Origin: Roseiarcus sp963751165
GTDB lineage: Bacteria > Pseudomonadota > Alphaproteobacteria > Rhizobiales > Beijerinckiaceae
Direction of reading: 5' to 3'
Assembly: GCA_963751165.1 (NCBI GenBank)
Contig: CAVVTP010000019.1
Coordinates: forward strand, 62,001 to 126,000
DNA: 64,000 bases
Shown here: positions 16,623 through 25,697 of the stretch, in pieces
Position numbering within the stretch: the stretch's first letter is position 1
Layout of the letters: the number at the start of each line of letters is the position of its first letter
Notes under the pieces: generated by a model
Databases searched by the model: none
What the model was told of the DNA's origin: nothing
The model's input: the letters and a program-made list of their open reading frames with translations, nothing else
Translations under genes and position numbers: made by a program

Positions 16623-17759
16623 GCCTCGCCGATCGCGACGGAGCCGAGCGTCGCCAAGCCGATCGGGCGGGAATGGTCGCGCGAACAGGCCGAGGCGATC
16701 GACAGGGTCGGGCGCTGGCTAAAGGCCGGCGAGCCGCAGGTGTTCCGGCTGTTCGGCTACGCCGGCGTCGGCAAGACGACCCTTGCGCGGCACGTCGCCG
16801 AGGGCGCGCACGGCGAGACCGCCTTCGCCGCCTTCACCGGCAAGGCGGCGATGGTGATGCGTGCCAACGGCTGCGCCGGCGCGACGACCATCCATGCGCT
16901 GATCTACCGGGCGACTGAAGGCGCCGAGGGCGCCCCGACCTTCGCTCTGAACGAGAGCGGCTTCGCCTCGCGCGCGAGTCTCATCGTGATCGACGAATGC
17001 TCGATGGTCGACGGGGAGCTAGCGCGCGATCTTCTCTCGTTCGGCAAGCCGATTCTGGTGCTCGGCGACCCGTTCCAGCTGCCCCCGGTCAAGGGCGGCG
17101 GCTATTTCACCGAAGCGGTCCCCGACGTGATGCTGACCCAGATCCATCGCCAGGCCGAAGACAACCCGATCATCCGCCTGTCGCAGATCGTCCGCTCGGG
17201 GGGCGAATTGGCGGAAGGCCAATATGGCGAGACCCGCGTCGTCCGCCGCAGCGCCATCGACGCGGCTCAGGTGCTCGCCGCCGACCAGGTGCTGGTCGGC
17301 GTCAATCGCACGCGCCGCGCCTACAACCAGCGAATGCGGGCGCTCAACGGCTTTGCCGAACCCTTGCCCGTCGCCGGCGATCGGCTCGTCTGCCTGCGCA
17401 ATGACCGGACCAAGGGCCTGATCAACGGCGGGCTGTGGCGGGTCGAGGCGCTCGGCGGGATGCAGAAGGATTTTGTCCGCATGACGGTGCGACCGGCGGA
17501 CGAAGGCGCGACGAAGTCGATCAAGGTCGCGGTGCTGAAGCACTTCTTCGAGGGGACCGAGGGCGAGCTCGCTTATCCGCTTCGACGCGAGTCCGACGAA
17601 TTCGACTACGGCTACGCGCTGACCGTGCACAAGGCGCAGGGCTCGCAGTGGGACGACGTGGTGCTGTTCGACGAAAGCTTCGCGTTTCGGGAACACCGGG
17701 CGAGATGGCTCTATACGGGGCTTACGCGGGCGGCGAAAAGGCTGACTGTGGTGAGGTAG
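16623..17759 (+). CDS. RecD-like ATP-dependent DNA helicase, N-terminus unresolved
   Basis: Superfamily 1 helicase similar to the RecD2/AAA_30 group, likely moving 5-prime to 3-prime on single-stranded DNA. Motifs in order: Q-motif region IGREWSREQAEAIDRVGRWL, Walker A GYAGVGKTT, AFTGKAA (Ia), IVIDECSMVD (II), GDPFQLPPV (III), then the UvrD_C_2 end with YGYALTVHKAQGSQWDDVV and WLYTGLTRA (VI). The frame has a stop at 16578-16580 and no ATG, GTG or TTG before 16740, which lies after conserved sequence, so a normal start is missing. A one-base change between 16581 and 16622 would join it to the zinc-ribbon frame upstream. Indel error, real frameshift, or a fused zinc-ribbon helicase are the options. 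Confidence 0.82.
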   Translation, partial: ASPIATEPSVAKPIGREWSREQAEAIDRVGRWLKAGEPQVFRLFGYAGVGKTTLARHVAEGAHGETAFAAFTGKAAMVMRANGCAGATTIHALIYRATEGAEGAPTFALNESGFASRASLIVIDECSMVDGELARDLLSFGKPILVLGDPFQLPPVKGGGYFTEAVPDVMLTQIHRQAEDNPIIRLSQIVRSGGELAEGQYGETRVVRRSAIDAAQVLAADQVLVGVNRTRRAYNQRMRALNGFAEPLPVAGDRLVCLRNDRTKGLINGGLWRVEALGGMQKDFVRMTVRPADEGATKSIKVAVLKHFFEGTEGELAYPLRRESDEFDYGYALTVHKAQGSQWDDVVLFDESFAFREHRARWLYTGLTRAAKRLTVVR

Positions 17760-17855
17760 GAGCAAGACTACCAGACTTGCCGCCCGCGGCTTGCGGCGCT
17801 TGTCAATATGCGCCAAGATGTATTTCGAAATTCGAATACGATCAGGACAGGTTGC

Positions 17856-19061
17856 ATGCTGAGCCGGCGGGATGCGCTTAAGTCTGTTGTCGCAGGAGCT
17901 GCGTCGGTCGGCGCCGCAAAATTTGGCTTCGCGGCGGACGAGACGATCACGCTCCCGATCGGCAACGGCGATCGCCCGCTGGTGACCTATCCGGGCAAGA
18001 GGCCGCTTATCCAGCTGACGAGGCGCCCGCCGCAGCTCGAGACGCCGTTCGCCGTCTTCGACGAAGGGCCCATCACACCGAACGACGCATTCTTTGTGCG
18101 CTATCATCTCGCCAACATCCCACTGACGATCGATCCGGACGTTTTCCGGATCGCTGTCGATGGCAAGGTCGACAGGCCCCTGTCGCTATCGCTCACGGAG
18201 CTGAAGGCCGGCTTCGAGCCCGTGGAGCTGATTGCGGTCAACCAATGCTCGGGCAACAGCCGCGGGTTCTTTGAGCCCAGGGTCGCGGGCGGGCAAAGCG
18301 CGAACGGGGCGATGGGCAACGCGCGCTGGAAGGGCGTGCCCTTGAAAGCGCTGCTCGCGAAAGCGGGGGTACAGGTGGGCGCCGTGCAGGTTTCCTTCAG
18401 AGGGCTCGACGGGCCGGTTCTTCCGGAGACGCCCACATTCGTCAAGGCGCTCGATCTCGATCATGCGATGGACGGCGAAGTGATGGTCGCCTACGCGATG
18501 AACGGCGAAGACCTTCCGTGGCTGAACGGCTTTCCGGTTAGGCTCGTCGTCCCCGGCTGCTACGGCACCTATTGGATGAAGCACCTGGCGAGGATCGCGG
18601 TGCTGGACGCTCCGCTCGACAACTTCTGGATGAAGACGGCCTACCGCATCCCCAACAACGCTTGCGCCTGCGTCGAGCCAGGCACGACGCCGTCGAGCAC
18701 AGTCCCCATAGGTCGATACGACGTCCGTTCGTTCCTGACCAACATCGTCGACGGAGCGACTGTGGCGGCGAACACGGACCTCGTCTTGCGCGGAATCGCG
18801 TTCGACGGCGGCTTTGGAATTACCGACGTCGTGGTTTCGGCCGACGGCGGCGCGACATGGATGGGCGCTACGCTCGGCGAGGATCTGGGCAAATATTCCT
18901 TCCGCGAGTGGAAGGCGCGCGTCGCGCTGCCGCCTGGAAAGCATCAGCTCAAGGTGCGCGCAACCAATCGCATAGGCCAATCTCAGCCTTTGAAACCGCT
19001 TTGGAATCCAGCGGGCTACATGCGCAACGTGGTGGAAGTAACCAACGTGACGGCGGCATGA
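17856..19061 (+). CDS. SorA-like molybdopterin sulfite dehydrogenase
   Basis: Periplasmic molybdenum enzyme of the sulfite oxidase family, 401 residues, probably oxidising sulfite to sulfate. A Tat signal is present at the start (LSRRDALKSVVAGAASVGAA). The Mo-ligand cysteine is C131 in VNQCSGNSRG; the Moco-binding domain continues through NARWKGVPLKALL and PVRLVVPGCYGTYWMKHL; a C-terminal Mo-co dimerisation domain ends with WKARVALPPGKHQLKVRATN. ATG 17856 follows AGGACAGG and starts the Tat signal cleanly. The stop codon is near a cytochrome c gene, as in the SorAB sulfite:cytochrome c oxidoreductase of Starkeya. Substrate is inferred; related enzymes exist for other small molecules. Confidence 0.85.
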   Translation: MLSRRDALKSVVAGAASVGAAKFGFAADETITLPIGNGDRPLVTYPGKRPLIQLTRRPPQLETPFAVFDEGPITPNDAFFVRYHLANIPLTIDPDVFRIAVDGKVDRPLSLSLTELKAGFEPVELIAVNQCSGNSRGFFEPRVAGGQSANGAMGNARWKGVPLKALLAKAGVQVGAVQVSFRGLDGPVLPETPTFVKALDLDHAMDGEVMVAYAMNGEDLPWLNGFPVRLVVPGCYGTYWMKHLARIAVLDAPLDNFWMKTAYRIPNNACACVEPGTTPSSTVPIGRYDVRSFLTNIVDGATVAANTDLVLRGIAFDGGFGITDVVVSADGGATWMGATLGEDLGKYSFREWKARVALPPGKHQLKVRATNRIGQSQPLKPLWNPAGYMRNVVEVTNVTAA

Positions 19062-19072
19062 AGGGACCGACC

Positions 19073-19366
19073 ATGAACCGCGTCGTTTTCCTCATCTCTC
19101 TCGTCGCCCTTTCGCCGGCGGCGATCGCAAACCCCATCAACTACCAGCTGCCGAATGAGACCGCCTCCCTCAAACCGGGGCCGGGCGTCGAGACCGCGAC
19201 TCTCTGCCGCGCCTGCCATTCTGCGGATTACATCAGCACGCAGCCGTCAAGGAAAGGGAAGACCTTCTGGGGGGGCGAGGTGCAAAAGATGATCAAGGTC
19301 TATAAGGCGCCGATCGACCCCGCCGACGCCGCGGCCATAACAGATTACCTCGCCGCGACTTACTGA
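19073..19366 (+). CDS. SorB-like c-type cytochrome subunit
   Basis: Exported monohaem cytochrome c of 97 residues. A signal peptide (FLISLVALSPAAIA) precedes the haem-binding motif CRACHS; the ending DAAAITDYLAATY is the usual C-terminal helix, and a methionine in VQKMIK is a candidate axial ligand. It probably takes electrons from the preceding molybdenum subunit. ATG 19073 has AAGGGA six bases upstream; an alternative ATG at 19058 overlaps the upstream stop (ATGA), which also points to translational coupling. Confidence 0.85.
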   Translation: MNRVVFLISLVALSPAAIANPINYQLPNETASLKPGPGVETATLCRACHSADYISTQPSRKGKTFWGGEVQKMIKVYKAPIDPADAAAITDYLAATY

Positions 19367-19459
19367 GCGGAGCCAGCCCCCCTGAGAACGCGGGCCAACT
19401 GCCTATCAACTCCGGCAAGGGAAGTCGTAGGATCGCATAGCGTCGCCGGAGACATTCCC

Positions 19460-19999
19460 ATGCGTAACTCTCCCTGGATGAGAGAAGTCCGCGCGTTCGC
19501 CGCGGCAACGCTCCTGCTTCCGCTGGCCCTCACGCCCGCCGCCGCCCATATCGCCACGCCCTTCGCGCGCCCGCTCAGCCACGCGGCGAGCCACTTTTCA
19601 CCGGCCCGGTTTTACAGCCTCAACAGGTTCGGCGCAGGCCGCTCCAGGTCAAATCGTCTTGGGTTTGACCGTTTCGACGATTCTCATTTCGACTTCGGGC
19701 GCATTGGCCCCAACCGCTTCCGCTACAACCGGTTTGCCGCCAACGCCGGCGCGTTGGATTCCGGCCTGCTCGGTTTCGACGGCGGCAGCTATTGGGGTTA
19801 TCCGCCAGCGTATGCGACTGCGCCTTCCGCGCCCATCGTCATTGATGCGGGCGGTCCGCCTGTGGCGATCAACGTCTATGCCGGCGGCGGCGCAGGCGAG
19901 GTTGGCGTCGCTGACGGAGCAGCTTGCCCGGTGGTTCACCTGCTCGAGTACGACAAGGCGGGACATTACACCGGCGAGCGGCAAATCCCCGGCTGCTGA
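19460..19999 (+). CDS. Secreted hypothetical protein with Arg/Phe/Asn-rich repeats
   Basis: Not recognised. A 179-residue protein with an N-terminal signal peptide (ATLLLPLALTPAAAH). After it comes a low-complexity stretch (about 49-92) where short units such as LNRF, NRLGFDRF, FDFGRIG and PNRFRYNRF recur, then a glycine-rich part and a C-terminal segment with two cysteines (AACPVVHLLEYD and IPGC at the very end). The layout suggests an envelope or surface protein. It follows the sulfite dehydrogenase pair by 93 bases on the same strand; no functional link can be shown. Confidence 0.6.
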   Translation: MRNSPWMREVRAFAAATLLLPLALTPAAAHIATPFARPLSHAASHFSPARFYSLNRFGAGRSRSNRLGFDRFDDSHFDFGRIGPNRFRYNRFAANAGALDSGLLGFDGGSYWGYPPAYATAPSAPIVIDAGGPPVAINVYAGGGAGEVGVADGAACPVVHLLEYDKAGHYTGERQIPGC

Positions 20000-20425
20000 G
20001 TCCTGGGCATCCTCTCGGGACCTCGCTTGAGCGAGCGTCGAAGATGACGGGATAAGGGTGTCCGTTGCACGCTAAAGCAGGTTGCGATCGACTGAAATCG
20101 TCGCTCGCCATTACGGGGCTGGACGCCGAGGGTCACGGAGCTTCCAAGGGCTTCCGGGCCGGAACCGGAAGGAGACCAATTACCGTCGGCACGGCCACGA
20201 CAAGACGATCACTTTCGTCGCCGGCGCCCACCGCCCAAATCAGTGCTACCGCCATAGGAAGTGAGGTCCAACGCCCGGTCGCAAGCGCGAAAAGACATGT
20301 GAATGTCATCGCCCGCGTCCAGAAATAACTTACCTCTCCCGCTAGACAAAATTAGTTATAGATGGTTGCCGTAAAATATGCTATGAGATGCCGGCGGCGT
20401 GGTCTTTCGCCGCGAGAGGGTCCAC
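20000..20425. other. Intergenic region before the cysteine operon
   Basis: No convincing gene. The last 80 bases (about 20330-20400) are markedly AT-rich compared with the surroundings and probably hold the promoter of the DUF2849-cysI-cysH-DUF934 operon, but no clear -35/-10 pair or CysB-like site could be assigned. Confidence 0.4.
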
Positions 20426-20773
20426 ATGGCCGATGTCATCACCGCCAACCGCCTTGCGGATGGCGTTGTCGTTTTTCAGACCGCGGATCAGGACTGGAGC
20501 GAGGATTTCAATTGCGCCGCAGTGCGGGCCGACCCGGACGCGACCGCCGCCGCGCTGGTGCGCGCCCAAGCGGACGAGGCGAAGAACCTCGTCGTCAACT
20601 CCTATGCGATCCCAGTCGAAATCCGCAACGGCCACGTCGTCCCTAAGGCGCTGCGCGAGGCGATCCGCGCGGCCGGGCCGACGATCCGACGCGATCTCGG
20701 CAAGCAGGCCGAGGGCCATGCCCCGCTTTCAGGCCCGACGGCGGTGCTGGAGGCCGAACATGTATCACTATGA
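20426..20773 (+). CDS. DUF2849 family protein of the sulfite reductase operon
   Basis: Small cytoplasmic protein of 115 residues. It matches the DUF2849 family, whose genes sit directly before cysI in many alphaproteobacteria: VITANRLADGVVVFQT at the start, then VVNSYAIPVEIRNGHVVPKALREAIRAAGPTIR. Function unknown; a role in sulfite reductase or sirohaem handling is suggested only by this constant context. ATG 20426 follows GAGAGGG. The gene overlaps the start of cysI by 14 bases, so the two are translationally linked. Confidence 0.85.
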   Translation: MADVITANRLADGVVVFQTADQDWSEDFNCAAVRADPDATAAALVRAQADEAKNLVVNSYAIPVEIRNGHVVPKALREAIRAAGPTIRRDLGKQAEGHAPLSGPTAVLEAEHVSL

Positions 20774-22433
20774 CGATTTCGACACGGCCTTCGTTGCCGC
20801 GCGCGTCGAGCAGTTCCGCGACCAGGTCGCCCGCCGTCTCTCAGGCGAGCTGACGGAAGAGCAGTTCCGCCCGCACCGACTGATGAACGGGCTCTATCTG
20901 CAGCTCCATTCCTACATGCTGAGGATCGCCGTGCCTTATGGCACGCTCAATTCCCGCCAGATGCGCAAGCTCGCGGAGATCGCCCGCCGCTACGACCGCG
21001 GCTACGGCCATTTCACCACGCGCCAGAACATCCAGTTCAACTGGCCGGCGCTGAAGGACACGCCGGACATTCTCGCCGGGCTCGCGAGCGTCGAGATGCA
21101 CGCAATCCAGACTTCCGGGAATTGTATCCGCAACATCACGGCTGACCACTTTTCCGGCGTCGCCGACGACGAGATCGCCGACCCCCGCCCTTACGCCGAA
21201 ATCCTGCGGCAATGGTCGTCGCTTCATCCGGAGTTCTCGTTCCTGCCGCGCAAGTTCAAGATCGCGGTCAACGGCGCATCGCACGACCGCGCCGTGATCC
21301 AGGCGCACGACATCGGCCTTCAGGTCGTGCGGAATGACGCAGGCGAACTCGGCTTTACCGTCTATGTCGGCGGGGGCCTGGGGCGCACGCCTTTCATCGG
21401 CCGCAAGGTGCGGGATTTCCTCCCGGAACGCGATCTGCTCGGCTATGTCGAGGCGATCCTGCGCGTCTACAATCTCGAAGGCCGGCGCGACAACAAGTTC
21501 AAGGCTCGGATAAAAATCCTTCTGCACGAGAAGAGCCTCGAGACGCTCCGCGAGGAGATCGAGGCGGAGTTCGCCGAGCGCGACCGCAAGCTGCTCGACC
21601 TGCCGCCCGAGGAGGTCGCCCGTGTCCGCGCCTTCTTCGCGCCGCCCGAGCTCGAGCGCAAGAAGCCGCAGAGCGATCGGGTCGAGCGGCGCAAGGGCAA
21701 GGATTCGCGCTTTGCCAGTTTCTTCGCCGCCAACGTGCGCCCGCACAGGGAGCCGGGCTATGTCGTGGTGACCGTATCGCTCAAGGCGGTCGGCGCGCCG
21801 CCAGGCGACGCGAGCGCCGATCAGATGGACGCCGTCGCCGATCTCGCCGAGGACTACTCGCACGACGAGGTCAGGGTGTCGCACGAGCAGAACCTCATCC
21901 TGCCGCATGTCGCGCTCGACGATCTACCGGCGGTCTATGACCGTCTCGCTTCGGTTGGCCTCGCTACGCCGAACGCTGGTTCGATCAGCGACATCATCGC
22001 GTGTCCAGGCCTCGACTATTGCGCGCTGGCGACCGCCCGCTCGATCCCCGTCGCCCAGCGCATCGCGCAGAGATTCGGCGACGGCGCGCGGGCAAAGAGC
22101 ATCGGCCCGCTCAAGATCAAGATCTCCGGCTGCATCAACGCGTGCGGCCACCACCATGTCGGCCACATCGGCATTCTCGGCCTCGAGCGCGCGGGCGAGG
22201 AGACCTACCAGATCACGCTTGGCGGCTCAGGCGACGCGAAGGCGGCGATTGGCCAGATCGTGGGCCCGGGCTTCAGTTCGGAGAACGTCGTCCTGGCGGT
22301 CGAGACGATCGTCGAGACCTACATGGGCCTCAGGCGCGGCGATAAGGAAACCTTCCTCGAGGCATTTCGGCGCGTCGGCCTCGCCCCATTCAAGGAGGCG
22401 CTCTACGAGCGAAGCGCGGGCTCGGACATCTAA
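20760..22433 (+). CDS. cysI: Sulfite reductase (nitrite/sulfite reductase haemoprotein)
   Basis: Ferredoxin-type assimilatory reductase of 557 residues that reduces sulfite to sulfide in six electrons using sirohaem and a 4Fe-4S cluster. The two nitrite/sulfite reductase half-domains are visible: GYGHFTTRQNIQFNW in the first half and the cluster/sirohaem cysteines in the second, CPGLDYC followed by ISGCINACGHHH. Sulfite rather than nitrite is inferred from the neighbours, cysH and DUF934. The start ATG 20760 lies inside the end of the DUF2849 gene; the stop overlaps the cysH start by one base. Confidence 0.92.
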   Translation: MYHYDDFDTAFVAARVEQFRDQVARRLSGELTEEQFRPHRLMNGLYLQLHSYMLRIAVPYGTLNSRQMRKLAEIARRYDRGYGHFTTRQNIQFNWPALKDTPDILAGLASVEMHAIQTSGNCIRNITADHFSGVADDEIADPRPYAEILRQWSSLHPEFSFLPRKFKIAVNGASHDRAVIQAHDIGLQVVRNDAGELGFTVYVGGGLGRTPFIGRKVRDFLPERDLLGYVEAILRVYNLEGRRDNKFKARIKILLHEKSLETLREEIEAEFAERDRKLLDLPPEEVARVRAFFAPPELERKKPQSDRVERRKGKDSRFASFFAANVRPHREPGYVVVTVSLKAVGAPPGDASADQMDAVADLAEDYSHDEVRVSHEQNLILPHVALDDLPAVYDRLASVGLATPNAGSISDIIACPGLDYCALATARSIPVAQRIAQRFGDGARAKSIGPLKIKISGCINACGHHHVGHIGILGLERAGEETYQITLGGSGDAKAAIGQIVGPGFSSENVVLAVETIVETYMGLRRGDKETFLEAFRRVGLAPFKEALYERSAGSDI

Positions 22434-23167
22434 TGAGCGCCCACGACGTCAAACTGTTCGGCGATCAGATCGCCGCGTCGCGTCTCGAGGACCGGTTCGC
22501 CCGCGTCAAGGCGTCCTCGCTCGTCAGACTGGCGATCGAGGACCTTTATCCGGGACGGGTGGCCCTCGTATCCAGCTTCGGCGCGGACGCCGCGGTGCTG
22601 CTGCACATGGTTTCGCACATCGACAAGGCGACGCCGGTCATCTTCGTCGACACCGGCCAGCATTTTCCAGAGACGGTCAAATATCGCGATTATCTCTGCG
22701 AGACGCTCGGGCTCACGAACGTGATCAGCGCCAAGCCTCGTGACGAGACGGTCGCCAAGGAGGATCCGGAAAAATTCCTGTTCGCGAGTGATCCCGATCG
22801 CTGTTGCGAGATCCGGAAGATCCGTCCGCTCGCCGAGGCGATGGAGGGTTTTGACGCCTGGATCACTGGGCGCAAAGGCTTCCAGAGTGCAACGCGCGCG
22901 GCGCTGCCGCTGTTCGAGGCCGAGGGCGACCGGATCAAGATCAACCCGCTGGTCGGCTGGGGCGCGAAAGAGGTGCTCGATTATATCGCCGAGGCAAAAC
23001 TTCCGCGGCATCCGCTGGTGGCCAAGGGCTTTCCCTCGATCGGCTGCCTGCCCTGCACGAGCGCCGTCAGGGTTGGCGAGGACGAGCGAGCGGGCCGCTG
23101 GCGCGGGAGGGGCAAAACCGAATGCGGGATCCATACGGGCGTCCTCGACGCGGGAGCGGACATCTGA
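22433..23167 (+). CDS. cysH: Adenylyl-sulfate (APS) reductase CysH
   Basis: Thioredoxin-dependent reduction of activated sulfate to sulfite, 244 residues. The nucleotide-binding loop reads VSSFGADAAVLLHM and the PAPS/APS site IFVDTGQHFPET. The cysteine pattern of iron-sulfur type enzymes is complete: CC in DPDRCCEIRK, CxxC in IGCLPCTSAV, and the catalytic cysteine in the KTECGIH tail. That pattern marks the APS-using class found in most bacteria rather than the PAPS-using E. coli type. It overlaps cysI by one base (TAATG) and DUF934 by one base (TGATG), so the four genes form one operon. Confidence 0.92.
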   Translation: MSAHDVKLFGDQIAASRLEDRFARVKASSLVRLAIEDLYPGRVALVSSFGADAAVLLHMVSHIDKATPVIFVDTGQHFPETVKYRDYLCETLGLTNVISAKPRDETVAKEDPEKFLFASDPDRCCEIRKIRPLAEAMEGFDAWITGRKGFQSATRAALPLFEAEGDRIKINPLVGWGAKEVLDYIAEAKLPRHPLVAKGFPSIGCLPCTSAVRVGEDERAGRWRGRGKTECGIHTGVLDAGADI

Positions 23168-23685
23168 TGGCTTTGTGGCGGCGCGGCGGCTTCGCCGAGA
23201 ACGAATGGACATTCGTCGCCGATGACGCCCCGGCGCCGGCCGATGAACCGGTCGTCGTTTCGCTGAAGCGCTGGCTCGCCGAAGGCGACACGCTGGAGCC
23301 GCGAAAGGCCCCGGTCGGCGTCGCGGTCGAGGCCGGCGCGGACGCGCAGGCGCATCTTGCCGACCTCGCGGGCCGGCCGCTTGTCGCGCTCGCCTTCGCC
23401 AAATTCGCCGACGGACGCGCATTCTCCTATGCGCGCATCCTACGCGACCGCTACGGCTTCAAGGGAGAACTGCGCGCGATCGGCGACGTGCTGATCGACG
23501 AGATCCCGTTCATGCTGCGCTGCGGCTTCGATTCGTTCGAGGTGAGCAACCCCCCGACACTGAGCGCCCTTCAGGCAGGTCGGCTGCCCGGTCCGCCGAT
23601 CCATTACCAGCCGGGCAGCGGCGGTGGCGAAAAGCCGGCCGGGTCGCGGCCCTGGCTCCGGGCCTCGGCGACCAAGGCGGCATAG
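23167..23685 (+). CDS. DUF934 family protein of the sulfite reductase operon
   Basis: Cytoplasmic protein of 172 residues belonging to DUF934, found after cysI/cysH in many proteobacteria. Signature parts are PVVVSLKRWLAEGDTL, FAKFADGRAFSYARILRDRYGFKGELRAIGDVLIDEIPFMLRCGFDSF, split here over the middle of the protein. Role unknown; it is assumed to help sulfite reductase. The last 30 residues are Gly/Pro-rich and less conserved. Start by TGATG overlap with cysH. Last gene of the operon; convergent with the sugar permease gene after 116 bases. Confidence 0.85.
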   Translation: MALWRRGGFAENEWTFVADDAPAPADEPVVVSLKRWLAEGDTLEPRKAPVGVAVEAGADAQAHLADLAGRPLVALAFAKFADGRAFSYARILRDRYGFKGELRAIGDVLIDEIPFMLRCGFDSFEVSNPPTLSALQAGRLPGPPIHYQPGSGGGEKPAGSRPWLRASATKAA

Positions 23686-23801
23686 GCGTTTCGAAGGGTA
23701 TGGCCCACGCAACGCCGCGCCCTACCGTCCGTAAAGTGGCAGCCCCCGTCAGTATGGCCGATGCCGCGGCCCGAAATCCGTCGTTGCGAGTGCGGTAAAT
23801 T

Positions 23802-24830
23802 TTAGCGCCCGGTCAGCGACTGGCGCCGGATGCGTCGGTCGATCAGGGTCTGCAGCACGACCGAAATGACGATGACGAGTCCGAAGGCGAGCTGGGTGTA
23901 GAAGGCGTTGATGCCGGCCGACACGATGCCGGCGTTGATCGCCCCGATGATGAACGAGGCAACGAACGTGCCGACGACCGAGCCCGTGCCGCCGAACACC
24001 GACGTGCCGCCGAGGAAGACCGAGGCGATCGTATTGAGCAGCGACCCCTCACCCGTGCTCGGCCAGAAGTAATATCCGTAGATCGAGCTGATGAGGCCGG
24101 CGAAAACCGCGGTGACCCCGACCAGCACAAAGGCTTTGATCTTCACCCGGGCGACGTTCACGCCCATCAGCCGTGCGCTGATCTGATTGTCACCGGTGAG
24201 GAAGACGTGCGCTCCAAACCGAGTCCGGTTGAGGAGGATCCATTCGGCGATCAGGATGGCGACCATCCACAGCGTCTGCACCGGCACGCCGAGATAGGAT
24301 TCGCGCAGGAGCGCGTGCATCTGGGGATACTGGTCGGCGGTCAGCGGTACCCCGGTGCCGCCCATCAACACGAGTTCGAGACCGCGGAACAGGAACTGTG
24401 TACCGATGGTGATGACGAGCGACGGGATGTTGAGCCAGGCAACCAGGAAGCCGTTGAGGAGGCCGCAGACGGCGCCGGTTGCAAGGGCGAAGATAAGGCC
24501 GACCCACCAGGGCGCGCCGGCGTGTGCGGTGACGAGACAGAACGCCGCCGTGCCCAGCGCCATCACCGAGGGGAACGAGAGGTCGATCTCCCCGGTGATG
24601 ACGACGAAGGTCAGCGACAGCGCGACGATACCGAAGAGCGGCGTCGTCTCGGCGAATGCGCGGTAGATATCGAAATCAGAGAAGAAGACCCTGGGCGCCG
24701 CGATAACGAATCCGAGCCACATCGCCAGGCCGACCCCGATGATGCCGAGCTGGCTACCGTAACGCAGCAAGAAGGAAGGCGGCGCGACGCGGTTGTCGAC
24801 CGGTCGGGCATGCACGGTCTCTCCCGTCAT
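23802..24830 (-). CDS. Sugar ABC transporter permease (RbsC/FrcC type)
   Basis: Integral membrane subunit of a CUT2-type sugar importer, 342 residues with about eight to ten hydrophobic segments. Family signatures: VVITGEIDLSFPSVMALG near residue 80 (the ribose-permease type GxIDLS motif) and AVFAGLISSIYGYYFWPSTGEGSLLNTIASVFLGG, ending in the INAFYTQLAFGLVIVISVVLQ helix. Overlaps the ATPase gene by four bases (ATGA). With the ATPase and binding protein it forms an importer; because the cluster is divergent from araBAD, L-arabinose is the likely sugar. Confidence 0.9.
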   Translation of the reverse strand: MTGETVHARPVDNRVAPPSFLLRYGSQLGIIGVGLAMWLGFVIAAPRVFFSDFDIYRAFAETTPLFGIVALSLTFVVITGEIDLSFPSVMALGTAAFCLVTAHAGAPWWVGLIFALATGAVCGLLNGFLVAWLNIPSLVITIGTQFLFRGLELVLMGGTGVPLTADQYPQMHALLRESYLGVPVQTLWMVAILIAEWILLNRTRFGAHVFLTGDNQISARLMGVNVARVKIKAFVLVGVTAVFAGLISSIYGYYFWPSTGEGSLLNTIASVFLGGTSVFGGTGSVVGTFVASFIIGAINAGIVSAGINAFYTQLAFGLVIVISVVLQTLIDRRIRRQSLTGR

Positions 24831-25624
24831 TGCGGCAACTCCATCGATCCCGTCCGCGCGACGTGGTAGAGTCGCTCGATCAGCGCGTCCATCGTGATGT
24901 CGGCGCGGTTATAGACGCCCGCGACCTTGCCGCGGTCGAGGACGTAGAGCCGGTCGACGACCGGATAGATGTTGAAAATGTTGTGGTCGATGAAGATCGC
25001 CGACTTGCCGACCTCCTTGATGTGGCGCACGAAATCGAGGGTCTTCTTGGTTTCGGTGAGCGAGAGGCCCATGGTCGGCTCGTCGAGGATAACGAGCTGG
25101 GCCTCGAAATGGAGCGCGCGGGTGATCGCCACGCCCTGCTTCTCGCCGCCGGACATTGTCGCGACCACGTTGTTGGGATGGACGGCGGCCGAGGTGAAGC
25201 CCATGTGCTGGCTCATCAGCCGTGCGCAGTCGGCGCGCATGCGCTCGACGTCGAGCAGGCCGAAGCGCGTGCGCAACTCGCGCCCCATGAACATGTTGCG
25301 CCAGATCGGCTGCTTTTCGCAGAGCGCTCGCTCCTGGTAGACGGTCTCGATGCCGAGGTCGCGGGCGCGCGCGACCGACCAGTCGTCCACGCGCTTCCCG
25401 TGAAAGAAGATCTCGCCTCCGGAGTCCGGCTTGTAGAAGCCCATCACCACCTTGATGAGCGTCGACTTGCCCGCGCCGTTGTCGCCGAGGAGCCCGACGA
25501 TCTCCCGCCGGTTAACCTGGAAATTGACGTCCGCCAAGGACCGTACTTCGCCGAACGTCTTGGAGACGTTCCTGAGCTCGATCACCGGCGGTTCGGGGGC
25601 GCTGGATGTCGCTGGCTCCGCCAC
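24827..25624 (-). CDS. Sugar ABC transporter ATP-binding protein, single ABC domain
   Basis: ATPase of the CUT2 importer, about 265 residues. Walker A is GDNGAGKST, the Q-loop region ETVYQERAL, the signature MSGGEKQ, Walker B LVILDEPT and the switch FIDHNIFNIYP. Only one ABC domain is present, unlike the doubled AraG/RbsA proteins; this is the arrangement of the rhizobial fructose transporter FrcBCA. GTG 25624 is proposed as start because GGAGGCGAC lies directly before it and sequence further upstream is Arg-rich nonsense; the frame is open to 25741. Between the binding-protein gene (73 bases upstream) and the permease gene. Confidence 0.9.
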   Translation of the reverse strand: MAEPATSSAPEPPVIELRNVSKTFGEVRSLADVNFQVNRREIVGLLGDNGAGKSTLIKVVMGFYKPDSGGEIFFHGKRVDDWSVARARDLGIETVYQERALCEKQPIWRNMFMGRELRTRFGLLDVERMRADCARLMSQHMGFTSAAVHPNNVVATMSGGEKQGVAITRALHFEAQLVILDEPTMGLSLTETKKTLDFVRHIKEVGKSAIFIDHNIFNIYPVVDRLYVLDRGKVAGVYNRADITMDALIERLYHVARTGSMELPQ

Positions 25625-25697
25625 GTCGCCTCCGAATTGCCTTCGTGGAGAATCGAGGCGTCGCCGCGCGTCGCCTCGAAGATGGACTCGATCTGCC

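Noticed and set aside
20082..20264. Small gene upstream of the cysteine operon
   Set aside because: Arg-rich, no motif, no ribosome site; treated as non-coding.
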